Origin: Candidatus Bathyarchaeota archaeon
GTDB taxonomy: Archaea > Thermoproteota > Bathyarchaeia > 40CM-2-53-6
NCBI GenBank assembly: GCA_005888695.1
Contig: VBBH01000103.1
Span: forward strand, 1 to 14,357
DNA length: 14,357 nucleotides
Reading direction: 5' to 3'
The position numbers were made by a program, and so were the translations under genes. How positions within the stretch are numbered: the first letter of the stretch is position 1; each line of letters opens with the position of its first letter. The notes under the pieces were generated by a model. That model was not told the DNA's origin. It saw only the letters and a list, made by a program, of their open reading frames with translations, and made no database searches. Shown here piece by piece: positions 7,627 through 14,015 of this stretch.

Positions 7627-8166
7627 TCAGTCGGGATTGACCAATTCGTAATGGCGTGCTATCAATCTTGCAACCTTCTGAGGAGGGTTGTGGCTTGTGT
7701 CAATGCTCAGACTCGAGACCGAAGGGACCTCTGATAGAAGGTCGAACTCATTGAAGAGACCATCAAGGTCCTGTTTAGTGGCTAGTTTGCCCTGCTTCTT
7801 CCTAGATTTGATAGCCACTCTTCTCCCGAGTTCTTCTCGGGAGCAGTAGAGCCGGACGAAGAGAACTTTCCCATTGTGGGATTCGACCCTCCTCATTATG
7901 TCTCTGACGAATTCATCATCCTCGCCTTTGCCGTACACAAATGTGAAGATCGTGTCAACGCGTTCCTTGGCGGCTTCTTCAAGCATCTCTCGGCGATACT
8001 TGTTCACGAGTTTTTGGAATGGGGGAGTTCCGAACTGGAAGATGGATCTGACGAAATCGATCGAGACATGATTGTGAAAGAGCTTGAACCCGGTCTGTTT
8101 TGAGAGCTCTGTTGCCACTGCCAGTTTTCCAACAGCTGGAGGGCCATAGATGAAGACGAGTCTCAC
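7627..8166 (-). CDS. P-loop kinase-like ATPase
   Basis: A 179-aa P-loop protein resembling small shikimate/adenylate-kinase-like ATPases. The Walker A is GPPAVGK (8-14), followed by Leu-Ala instead of the usual Ser/Thr right after the Lys. In related proteins I recall, the loop reads GKLT, so the Thr is one residue later; here that position is Ala. Next comes the family-typical FHNHVSIDFV segment, a TIFTFVYGKGEDDEF stretch and a lid-like RRVAIKSRKKQGK region. Substrate unknown; phosphorylation of a small molecule is the default guess. ATG start. It lies 39 bases downstream of methyltransferase 2 on the same strand, so co-expression is likely. Confidence 0.75.
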   Translation of the reverse strand: MRLVFIYGPPAVGKLAVATELSKQTGFKLFHNHVSIDFVRSIFQFGTPPFQKLVNKYRREMLEEAAKERVDTIFTFVYGKGEDDEFVRDIMRRVESHNGKVLFVRLYCSREELGRRVAIKSRKKQGKLATKQDLDGLFNEFDLLSEVPSVSSLSIDTSHNPPQKVARLIARHYELVNPD

Positions 8167-8205
8167 GGACTGACAGTCCCTACTCCTGTCTTAGTGAAGA
8201 CTGTC

Positions 8206-9021
8206 TTAGGATTTGCTGGTTTGCTTGAGCCCGACGAAGCAGAACAGTGCAGGGCTTATCGCGTGTGCCTCAATGAGTGCCGTCTCCATCGCCATGATCG
8301 AGTGGGCCGTTGCCATTTCCACATCCTCGGACGGAATACGCATGTCCATTATCAAGTCCCAATAGATGTAAGGCTCCCAAGAAAAGTGTGCCTCCCGGAA
8401 AAGGCTGTTGAGAGGCTTACGCATCTCCTCGAACCGGTTATAATGCTCCTTTCTTGTACGCGCGTTGTTCTTTTCTATGATCTGTCGAACCGACTGGTCT
8501 ATCTTGTCCGATAATTTTTTTCGGGACTTGTACCAGCCCGACTTTTGCAGTGATCTTCGGACATTATAGATCCAAGTCGCGGTCTTCTTGTCTAATCGAT
8601 CGTAAGCGTATTCGATGCAGATTATCTGTCCATCCTTCCTGAGGAGATCATGAGCTTTCCTGAGTGCTTTGCCTGGCAGTGGAATATGATGAAGTGATCG
8701 GCTGAAGATGACAAGGTCGAAACTCTCTGATGGATGCTCCCATTGAGAGAAATCTGATACTTGGAATTCCAGTTTACCCCGTTCATCTTTGTACGGGTCA
8801 TTGTCCATGGTTCTCTTTGCGGTTTGGATCATTTCCTTGTTGGAATCGATGCCTAAGACATCATGCCCTTCTCGAGCGAGTTCGAGACTCAGCCAGCCTC
8901 GTCCGCATCCAACATCGAGAATTCTAAGCCTTTGGCCGAAAATATATTCGTCCACGAGGTTGTGAATCTCTCCAAAAGTCAATCTTGCGAGATAAGGCTG
9001 GCGCCATGGAGAGTCCTTCAA
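8206..9021 (-). CDS. Class I SAM-dependent methyltransferase (2)
   Basis: A 271-aa methyltransferase with motif I ILDVGCGRGW (34-43), acidic residue D59 in LGIDS, and a post-motif SRSLHHIPLPGKALRKAHDLLRKDGQI stretch typical of UbiE/COQ5-like small-molecule methyltransferases. The C-terminal half is Lys/Arg-rich and helical, and its substrate cannot be told. TTG 9021 is the only ordinary start in the frame, but the frame stays open upstream to a TGA at 9115-9117. That extra part (DFTPDLRRLKSWP just before the TTG) looks like real protein. A CTG at 9081 overlaps the CutA stop as CTGA and is a possible unusual start. It sits directly after the CutA-fusion gene and 39 bases before the kinase-like gene. 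Confidence 0.8.
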   Translation of the reverse strand: MKDSPWRQPYLARLTFGEIHNLVDEYIFGQRLRILDVGCGRGWLSLELAREGHDVLGIDSNKEMIQTAKRTMDNDPYKDERGKLEFQVSDFSQWEHPSESFDLVIFSRSLHHIPLPGKALRKAHDLLRKDGQIICIEYAYDRLDKKTATWIYNVRRSLQKSGWYKSRKKLSDKIDQSVRQIIEKNNARTRKEHYNRFEEMRKPLNSLFREAHFSWEPYIYWDLIMDMRIPSEDVEMATAHSIMAMETALIEAHAISPALFCFVGLKQTSKS

Positions 9022-9077
9022 AGAAGGCCAGCTCTTGAGCCTACGAAGATCCGGCGTGAAGTCCCCTGGAAGGTTTG

Positions 9078-9770
9078 TCAGTAGGTCTCGTCCTCGAATC
9101 TGCAGGGTTTGAAGTCAAGTTCTCGTTCAGGAATACCCAATGACTTGCCATAACGGACTGCTGGACCCCAAGTCTTCGTGTCCGGCTTCAAGTGGAATAT
9201 CCTGTCGGGAAAGACTACTATCAAGTCTTGGTGATTGTAGAAGTGAGCGTAGTAAGGGACTTCGTTTTCCATCAAGAGGTTAGCCTGAACCTGTTTCAGA
9301 AATTTTTCCAATTGGTCATCCCGAACGAGTACACGCAGCATCGTCCAGTTTTTCGCGGTCCTCTTACCAAGAATCCGGATATCGTCGAGTATCGATCGAT
9401 CTCGAAGGCTCTGTTTGATAATTATCCCATGATAATCGCTGGTAGTCTCTTTCCGAATCCATTCTAAGTAGCCTGTATTCCCGTCCAGAACTGGCAAGGC
9501 GAGAATCTCTGGGACATCGTAAGAATGCATTTTCTTGATGTTTGTCTCTATCAAGCGGTAATTGTTTGCCCTGGCTTTGATCAAGCAAAACCATTCTTTT
9601 GAGTGTTCAATTTTCCCTTTCCATCTGTAGGTGCTGTCGATCGGGCCGAAGATCTGCACACAACTTGTGAGCCTCTTGGCTAAGAGTTTGGTCGCAATTG
9701 CGTTTGCTCTTTTCTTACTATTGATAGAAGTGAATACTTGGACGAATTCGGTCTGAGACACCCGGGTCAA
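9078..9770 (-). CDS. CutA domain fused to a conserved C-terminal domain
   Basis: A 230-aa protein in two parts. Residues 1-108 are CutA (divalent-cation tolerance family, a trimeric PII-like fold): ATKLLAKRLTSCVQI, a YRWKGKIE strand (48-55) and the hallmark HSYDVPEI (82-89). Residues about 135-230 are a separate alpha/beta domain with YYAHFYNHQDLIVVFPDR and the ending YGKSLGIPERELDFKPCRFEDE. I recall similar sequences as stand-alone archaeal and bacterial proteins of unknown function. CutA alone is about 105 aa, so this is double length. TTG 9770 overlaps the stop of the coiled-coil gene upstream (TTGA), suggesting translational coupling; GTG 9761 is an alternative start. The role is unknown; a regulatory or sensor trimer is a reasonable guess. 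Confidence 0.85.
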   Translation of the reverse strand: MTRVSQTEFVQVFTSINSKKRANAIATKLLAKRLTSCVQIFGPIDSTYRWKGKIEHSKEWFCLIKARANNYRLIETNIKKMHSYDVPEILALPVLDGNTGYLEWIRKETTSDYHGIIIKQSLRDRSILDDIRILGKRTAKNWTMLRVLVRDDQLEKFLKQVQANLLMENEVPYYAHFYNHQDLIVVFPDRIFHLKPDTKTWGPAVRYGKSLGIPERELDFKPCRFEDETY

Positions 9771-10003
9771 TTTCTCAGAAATTTCCGGAACTGTCCTTCT
9801 GCACTTAATCTTGATTGGGCTTTGTCCAGCCTGTTCCTAAGATTGGCTATTTCAGACTCGAACTCATCCAGTCTCTTCTCAATCTTCTCCAAGCGCTGGT
9901 CTATTCGCTCAAATGGTCTCTCTTTTGATGGTTGCTCAGGACCCATGGTCTTGCTGTGGAACCTCGAGTCTTTGAAAACTTTGCCGAAGTCCCCTCTTGG
10001 CAC
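9767..10003 (-). CDS. Small coiled-coil protein
   Basis: A 78-aa frame from GTG 10003, or 59 aa from ATG 9946. The part after ATG 9946 is a heptad-like coiled coil (FERIDQRLEKIEKRLDEFES... then EIANLRNRLDKAQSRL), with Leu/Ile at regular spacing. No domain is recognised. Its TGA overlaps the TTG start of the CutA fusion by the 4-base TTGA arrangement, so the two are probably translated together and may interact. A chance open frame is unlikely because the heptad pattern is regular and the overlap is tight, but the exact start is open. Confidence 0.55.
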   Translation of the reverse strand: MPRGDFGKVFKDSRFHSKTMGPEQPSKERPFERIDQRLEKIEKRLDEFESEIANLRNRLDKAQSRLSAEGQFRKFLRN

Positions 10004-10062
10004 CGGGCTAACAGGGGGAAAGACTATTCCCAGAGTTATGCAATACCATCCAACTGGACCAT

Positions 10063-10395
10063 TTGAGATTCAGACGATCTTTACGTCGTATCCGGAACTC
10101 ACAAACGCTTGAGGCGTTTAAGTGGGGCTCTGGAATAATCGCCATTGTCTGCGCAACGGGACTCTCAGGCTTCCTCTACTTCTTTCTCTTCACCCAGCTA
10201 TGGACCGCTGTTCTAACCTTTGCAGTTGCATTTGTTCTACTGATGCTGATGGAGTACCGATACGACAAGATGAAACTGAATCAGTACAAGAGTTCGAAGA
10301 GTAAGGGAGCAGGCGCCCCTGGGACCGTTGACCGATACGTCGAGGCCTTGATTTCCTCTAAAGAGGACGAGGACTCGACAAAAACCAAGTCATAG
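10063..10395 (+). CDS. Small two-helix membrane protein
   Basis: A 110-aa protein from TTG 10063. It has a basic N-terminus (RFRRSLRRIR), two membrane helices in a hairpin (about residues 24-44 and 46-64), then a charged cytoplasmic tail ending KEDEDSTKTKS. No family is recognised. It is divergent from the coiled-coil gene, with about 60 bases between the starts, and lies just before methyltransferase 3. The positive N-terminus suggests both ends are cytoplasmic. Confidence 0.55.
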   Translation: MRFRRSLRRIRNSQTLEAFKWGSGIIAIVCATGLSGFLYFFLFTQLWTAVLTFAVAFVLLMLMEYRYDKMKLNQYKSSKSKGAGAPGTVDRYVEALISSKEDEDSTKTKS

Positions 10396-10474
10396 AAACG
10401 GTTAGCGCGTCAACTGGCTGTGCGACGCATCCAATTATTAACTACGCGACTTCTTCTCTGTAATTGAAATTGGT

Positions 10475-11248
10475 ATGCTGACCAATCGCCAGGATGCCTA
10501 TGGTCATCAATTATACGACTTCTACAAGGGGCGACCAGTGATCGAATGTGTGGAACGGGACGATGGCTACATTGATCCCAGCCCTTCGCTTCCCAAATAC
10601 TATCTCTCCGAATACAAGGATTGGACCAGTCGTGAGAAGAAGGCGGTACCATACGCGAGGGGCAGAGTTCTCGACATTGGCTGTGGAGGTGGGAGATGGT
10701 CCCTCTATCTCCAGAAGAAAGGTCACGATGTCTTAGGAGTTGACATTTCGCCGCTGGCAGCCAAAGTCTGCAAACTTAGAGGGCTAAACAATGTGATGGT
10801 TAGGCCAATTTCAGAGATTGATTCTCGACTAGGAAAATTCGACACTATCTTAATGATAGGCAACAACTTTGGGCTCTTCGGAAGTTTCAAACGAGCACGA
10901 CAATTGTTGAAACGTTTCAATGAAATGACAAACCCGGATGCGCGTATCATCGCTGAAAGCTTGGATATCTACAAACCACCCGTGGATCCCTTGCATAGAC
11001 GGTATCATTTGAGAAATCGTAAGCTTGGCAGAATGCCAGGTCAAGTCCGAATGAGGCTTAGGTACAGAACCTTCGCGACACCATGGTTCGACTATCTGCT
11101 CGTTTCAAAAAACCAAATGAAGAGGATACTCCAAGGAACAGGCTGGAAGATCAATCGTTTCATAGACGGTCCCGGCCCAGCGTACGTCGCTATCATTGAG
11201 AAAGAGGTCTTCAGCCGTTCCAGTGGAAGATTCCACAAGAGGAAATAG
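10475..11248 (+). CDS. Class I SAM-dependent methyltransferase (3)
   Basis: A 257-aa methyltransferase from ATG 10475. Motif I is VLDIGCGGGRW (65-75) and strand 2 ends LGVDIS (D90). The N-terminal 60 residues (YGHQLYDFYKGRP, YYLSEYKDW) form the helical cap often seen before motif I. After motif I the usual post-motif Asp is in FDTILMIGNNFGLFG. The C-terminal part ends with GWKINRFIDGPGPAYVAIIEK, as in small-molecule methyltransferases. Substrate unknown. The start is well set. It is a neighbour of the PH-like membrane protein, with a 68-base gap holding a TATA-like box for the latter. Confidence 0.8.
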   Translation: MLTNRQDAYGHQLYDFYKGRPVIECVERDDGYIDPSPSLPKYYLSEYKDWTSREKKAVPYARGRVLDIGCGGGRWSLYLQKKGHDVLGVDISPLAAKVCKLRGLNNVMVRPISEIDSRLGKFDTILMIGNNFGLFGSFKRARQLLKRFNEMTNPDARIIAESLDIYKPPVDPLHRRYHLRNRKLGRMPGQVRMRLRYRTFATPWFDYLLVSKNQMKRILQGTGWKINRFIDGPGPAYVAIIEKEVFSRSSGRFHKRK

Positions 11249-11285
11249 CGGGGAATGAGTTAACTCCTATCCGTGTGTGGCAAGA

Positions 11286-11292
11286 GATATAT
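11286..11292 (+). promoter_or_regulatory. TATA-like box for the PH-like membrane protein
   Basis: GATATAT lies about 26 bases before TTG 11317, the spacing expected for an archaeal TATA box and a leaderless or nearly leaderless transcript. No Shine-Dalgarno-like sequence was seen before the TTG. The call rests on spacing alone. Confidence 0.4.
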
Positions 11293-11316
11293 CGTCAGTA
11301 AGAAGGCACCAGTCTC

Positions 11317-12246
11317 TTGTTGAACATTTTGTCTGTACAACCGAAGTCTTCAAGCGATGTAGGCAGGCCAATAACGGCTTCTCCAAGAGGAATCGTTCTT
11401 GGCAAAGATGAAGAATTGAAACTTCTCCTCCATCCTCATCCCCTTGCTTTCTGGAAGTACGACGCCCTTGCGGCCGTCTACCTGGTCTCGGCCGGTCTTC
11501 TCATGTTGATCTTTCCGTTCTTGCAGACAAATGTTCCTGTCGCCTTCGCTGTTCCATACTTACAACTCGGTCTATGGTGGCTGTTTCTCATTATTCCGTC
11601 AATTATCGCAGGTCTACTGTGGGTCACAAAACAGCCATTGGTTTACTCAGGATCAGTCGGAGTAATCGGTACCGTGCTCGGACTGTGGACGTCCTCCGTC
11701 TCGACATTACCTGTTCTTCTGGCAGCTTCATCTTTGCTAGCGATTGTTCTTGTCGAGTTTTACCGGCGAGGCCATCGTTACTTCATCACAAACCATCGAT
11801 TGATTCTTTCGAAGAGAGCCTTTGCTTCCTCCACAATTCGAGAGACTTACTACGACCGCATAAGCGACCTAGTAATGAGCCAGGGAATCTTGGGCAGAAT
11901 CTTCGACTTCGGCACAATAATCCCGGTGAGTCAGGCCGGACTTGGCACAGGCCAAGACTTGGCAGGCGCTGGAGTTGGCCTCGCTGGCTCCAAGAGACCA
12001 GTAACAGTAGGTGCAGGAGTTTTTGGAGCCAAAGGAACAACCATGCCACGCGCAGCCACGTACTACTCTCTCTACGGAGTCCCAAAGGTCAAGGAGGTTC
12101 ATACCCTCATCTCTGACCTGATCCAGTCCTATTCGGAAGCTCCTATTCTAAACAAGATCGAAAAACTAATGGAGCAAAACCAAGACTCGAAAACTCCGCC
12201 AGTCCAAACTAAACAGGTCCAAGAAGAGAAGATAGCAGAGGCATGA
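11317..12246 (+). CDS. Membrane protein with DUF304/bPH2-like domain
   Basis: A 309-aa protein from TTG 11317 (a second TTG follows directly). A soluble N-terminus carries DEELKLLLHPHPLAFWKYD, then about four hydrophobic segments follow (about 49-67, 77-101, 110-128, 132-150). Next comes a PH-like stretch with RGHRYFITNHRLILSKRAF and IRETYYDRISDLVMSQGILGRIFDFGTI, the recognisable signature of DUF304 (bPH2, YdbS/YdbT-like). A Gly/Ala-rich insert (about 205-240) separates that from a final YYSLYGVPKVKEVHTLI strand-helix. The C-terminal tail is Gln/Lys-rich and probably disordered. It is probably a membrane-associated protein of unknown partner. Its TGA overlaps an ATG (ATGA at 12243-12246), and a small membrane protein follows. 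Confidence 0.75.
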   Translation: MLNILSVQPKSSSDVGRPITASPRGIVLGKDEELKLLLHPHPLAFWKYDALAAVYLVSAGLLMLIFPFLQTNVPVAFAVPYLQLGLWWLFLIIPSIIAGLLWVTKQPLVYSGSVGVIGTVLGLWTSSVSTLPVLLAASSLLAIVLVEFYRRGHRYFITNHRLILSKRAFASSTIRETYYDRISDLVMSQGILGRIFDFGTIIPVSQAGLGTGQDLAGAGVGLAGSKRPVTVGAGVFGAKGTTMPRAATYYSLYGVPKVKEVHTLISDLIQSYSEAPILNKIEKLMEQNQDSKTPPVQTKQVQEEKIAEA

Positions 12247-12382
12247 CTTTCTGACCAGATCTGACCCTAGGCGAGACGCGCACCAGGATAGGCCCAAATC
12301 CAGGCTTAGACTTGGGAGTCGACTCTGGGGAGTCGCAAAAGGACAGTTTGGCGGACTCTTTTGGAGAGCACTGGTATATGCG

Positions 12383-12673
12383 GTGCCCCTTCTCGGCCTC
12401 GGAGCGTACACTACAGCCCTCAACAATCTAGCCAGCAAGTATGTCACTCTGCAAAACGGCAGCTGGATAATTGCAAGAGGAACAGACATCGTATCCTTGG
12501 GGAATAACCCTGTACTCCCCGCTAGGGTCGCGACGGGTGTAGAGGACTTTATCCTGACTTACGCTTACCAGAGGCCTGTGGTCCAGGTTGGGTCGATAGT
12601 AGCATTCGTCGTTTTAGTAGAGCTACTTATGTTTCGCAGGCGAAGAAGGAACTCAACCTTGCGCCGTCTTTAA
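12383..12673 (+). CDS. Small membrane protein, start uncertain
   Basis: A 96-aa frame from GTG 12383 with a C-terminal membrane helix (VVQVGSIVAFVVLVELLMF) and an RRRRR tail. Starting at this GTG cuts through a first hydrophobic segment whose upstream half lies in frame before it: SRLWGVAKGQFGGLFWRALVYAV. The frame remains open from 12236 but contains no ATG, GTG or TTG there. A CTG at 12251 (part of a CTGA overlap with a three-codon ATG frame at 12243) could be the start, or there may be a one-base change near the ATGA overlap. With the extension the protein would be about 140 aa with two membrane helices. No family is recognised. Probably co-transcribed with the PH-like membrane gene. Confidence 0.5.
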   Translation: MPLLGLGAYTTALNNLASKYVTLQNGSWIIARGTDIVSLGNNPVLPARVATGVEDFILTYAYQRPVVQVGSIVAFVVLVELLMFRRRRRNSTLRRL

Positions 12674-12709
12674 GAAAATTAGACGGGTTGATCCATGCCA
12701 ATGGTGAAA

Positions 12710-12943
12710 TCTCCCATTTTGAGCCCTGATTGCCAATCGGAGCTCACTAATTCAGGCCCCCGATGTCCCCCTCGTAAATTTCCGCTATGTTTAAATGAAT
12801 AAACCCGTTTCCGCAAAATGCTATTCCCGCATTTTGAACGATTTGAGGCAGATCTCTCCCGTTTTGAGCCGCCTGAGAAAATAAAGTTGGAAAAAGGGGG
12901 GGTAGATTGTGAAGTTTCAAGACGTGAAAGAGACATTCGGAAT
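12710..12943 (+). repeat. Dispersed repeat, copy 2 (about 235 bp)
   Basis: Direct, same-orientation partner of 714-950. The 30-base identical block is at 12777-12806, and the CAAGACGTGAAAGAGAC block ends near 12934. The hairpin is at 12814-12836 with an unchanged 8-bp stem and one loop substitution. Here the left edge reads CATTTTGAGCCCTGATTGCCAA, a third copy of the ATTTTGAGC motif that copy 1 has in diverged form. Small gaps near 12767 and 12900 separate the copies. It begins 36 bases after the stop of the preceding gene. No terminal inverted repeat or target-site duplication could be set by eye. Confidence 0.8.
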
Positions 12944-13122
12944 GCTTTGGGACCCATCCACTATCCTCATCTATATTCGAGCTGGTGTCTTGTGAGGATC
13001 CTCTTTTCCCGTTTCTCCGGCTTTTTTTACGCTAGATTCAAAGAGGCTCTCTGTAGAAGTCTCACTCTCGCCACCCTTCCATCAACCATGCGGACTTCGA
13101 ATTCCATTGATCAATACCATTG

Positions 13123-13130
13123 TTTTATAC
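13123..13130 (+). promoter_or_regulatory. TATA box of the 206-aa secreted protein
   Basis: TTTTATAC centred about 30 bases before ATG 13157. With the usual 25-27 base spacing, transcription would start at or a few bases before the ATG, giving a leaderless or very short leader. This is a typical archaeal promoter layout. Confidence 0.55.
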
Positions 13131-13156
13131 CCCCTGACCAAGCACAACGCGAAAAC

Positions 13157-13777
13157 ATGAATCTGAAAGACAGGTTAGCGGTCACCGTTGCCATTGTCGC
13201 AGTCATGGCAGTCGCTTTCGCTCCATCAGCACACGCCCAAACCACCACAACCAGAACCGATCAAGCATCCTATACGCCAGGCGGCGCCGGAACACTGTAC
13301 ATCACGGTCGTCAACAATAGTCCTACAGACACTCTTGAGATCAGGAATCTCACGATCTACTTCCCATGGGCCGGCTTTGTCGATGGGAAATGGGCCTCCG
13401 GCGGCAATGTAAGCTACAACCTCGCACCGTACAAGGTTTTGACAACGAGCGGCTCGCCAAGCGGCGGCAACATCTTCACCTACAATACTCAATTCAGCAT
13501 ACCCTCCTGGTTCCTTAGCGCCAGCTCGAACTGCCCAGGGAACACAACAACCAGATACGGCATCTACGCCAGATGCCTCCTTCTTGGGACCAATACGAAC
13601 GGCCTGCGCTATGAGTCTCAGAGCTTCACCATTGTCATGGCGAGCCCAACCTACAACGCGCCCAACTTCACGGAAATGCTACTCCCATTGGGAACATTCG
13701 TCGTTCTAGTCGTTGTCGCAGCGCTCTTGTTCATGATGTGGACTGGCATCAAGCGGCTAGAAACCAAGAAGCCTTAG
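13157..13777 (+). CDS. Secreted, membrane-anchored protein
   Basis: A 206-aa protein from ATG 13157. The frame is open far upstream, but the ATG directly precedes a clear signal peptide (NLKDRLAV, a hydrophobic stretch, then APSAHA cut before QTTTT) and follows a well-placed TATA box, so upstream starts are rejected. The mature part is Thr/Ser/Asn/Gly-rich beta sequence with an LYITVVNNSPTDTLEIRNLTI block resembling an extracellular beta-sandwich. Two Cys (SNCPG and ARCLLL) may form a disulphide. It ends with a membrane helix (LLPLGTFVVLVVVAALLFMMW) and a short KRLETKKP tail. The architecture is like the 530-aa exported protein. The function is unknown; a cell-surface structural or binding protein is likely. 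Confidence 0.8.
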   Translation: MNLKDRLAVTVAIVAVMAVAFAPSAHAQTTTTRTDQASYTPGGAGTLYITVVNNSPTDTLEIRNLTIYFPWAGFVDGKWASGGNVSYNLAPYKVLTTSGSPSGGNIFTYNTQFSIPSWFLSASSNCPGNTTTRYGIYARCLLLGTNTNGLRYESQSFTIVMASPTYNAPNFTEMLLPLGTFVVLVVVAALLFMMWTGIKRLETKKP

Positions 13778-13835
13778 CCATCACAGCAACCCAAGCGTCA
13801 ACCCTCGTCCAATTCGAGCGTTCCTCAACACTCCT

Positions 13836-13860
13836 TCTCTTTCTTAACTAATATTTTTCC
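13836..13860 (+). terminator. Pyrimidine/T-rich putative terminator
   Basis: A T-rich tract ending TATTTTTCC lies about 60-80 bases after the secreted-protein stop, in a convergent intergenic region. Archaeal termination often uses such U-runs. There is no strong hairpin directly before it. Confidence 0.3.
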
Positions 13861-13976
13861 GATCGCGAAGGAGATCGAGGCGCTACATTTCTGATTATTT
13901 TCTTAGTGTAATAGATCGTAGATCTTGCGATCGGAGCGCCGATGATGGTTTGAGCATGGCGTATGCTAGATCTAGC
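13859..13976. other. Inverted repeats in a convergent intergenic region
   Basis: CCGATCGC (13859-13866) is complementary to GCGATCGG (13927-13934), and GGCGCT (13879-13884) to AGCGCC (13935-13940). The two pairs cross, as in a pseudoknot. A perfect 12-base palindrome GCTAGATCTAGC follows at 13965-13976. The stretch between 13778 and 14015 has no gene. It may be a structured RNA, a terminator for either strand, or a binding site. Confidence 0.35.
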
Positions 13977-14015
13977 GAATAAAGAGTTGGAGGGGGATCT
14001 TAAGTTAGGAGTTGA

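Larger units (their letters stand above)
12674..13156. other. Intergenic region holding repeat copy 2 and a promoter
   Basis: Nearly 480 bases between two plus-strand genes. It holds repeat copy 2, a T-run at 13022-13028 that could end transcription, and the TATA box of the following gene. No gene is supported. Confidence 0.6.

Noticed and set aside
8513..8522. T-run as a possible terminator
   Set aside because: It lies inside methyltransferase 2, where it encodes part of a Lys-rich helix.
11574..12116. 180-aa frame inside the PH-like membrane gene
   Set aside because: It is a shadow of the larger gene on the same strand in another frame, rich in Arg/Ser and without a domain.
12679..12957. 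92-aa minus-strand frame across repeat copy 2
   Set aside because: The matching frame in copy 1 has stop codons; it is judged to be a by-product of the repeat.
12818..13156. N-terminal extension of the secreted protein to 12818
   Set aside because: The ATG at 13157 is followed by a clean signal peptide and preceded by a TATA box; the extension runs through the repeat.
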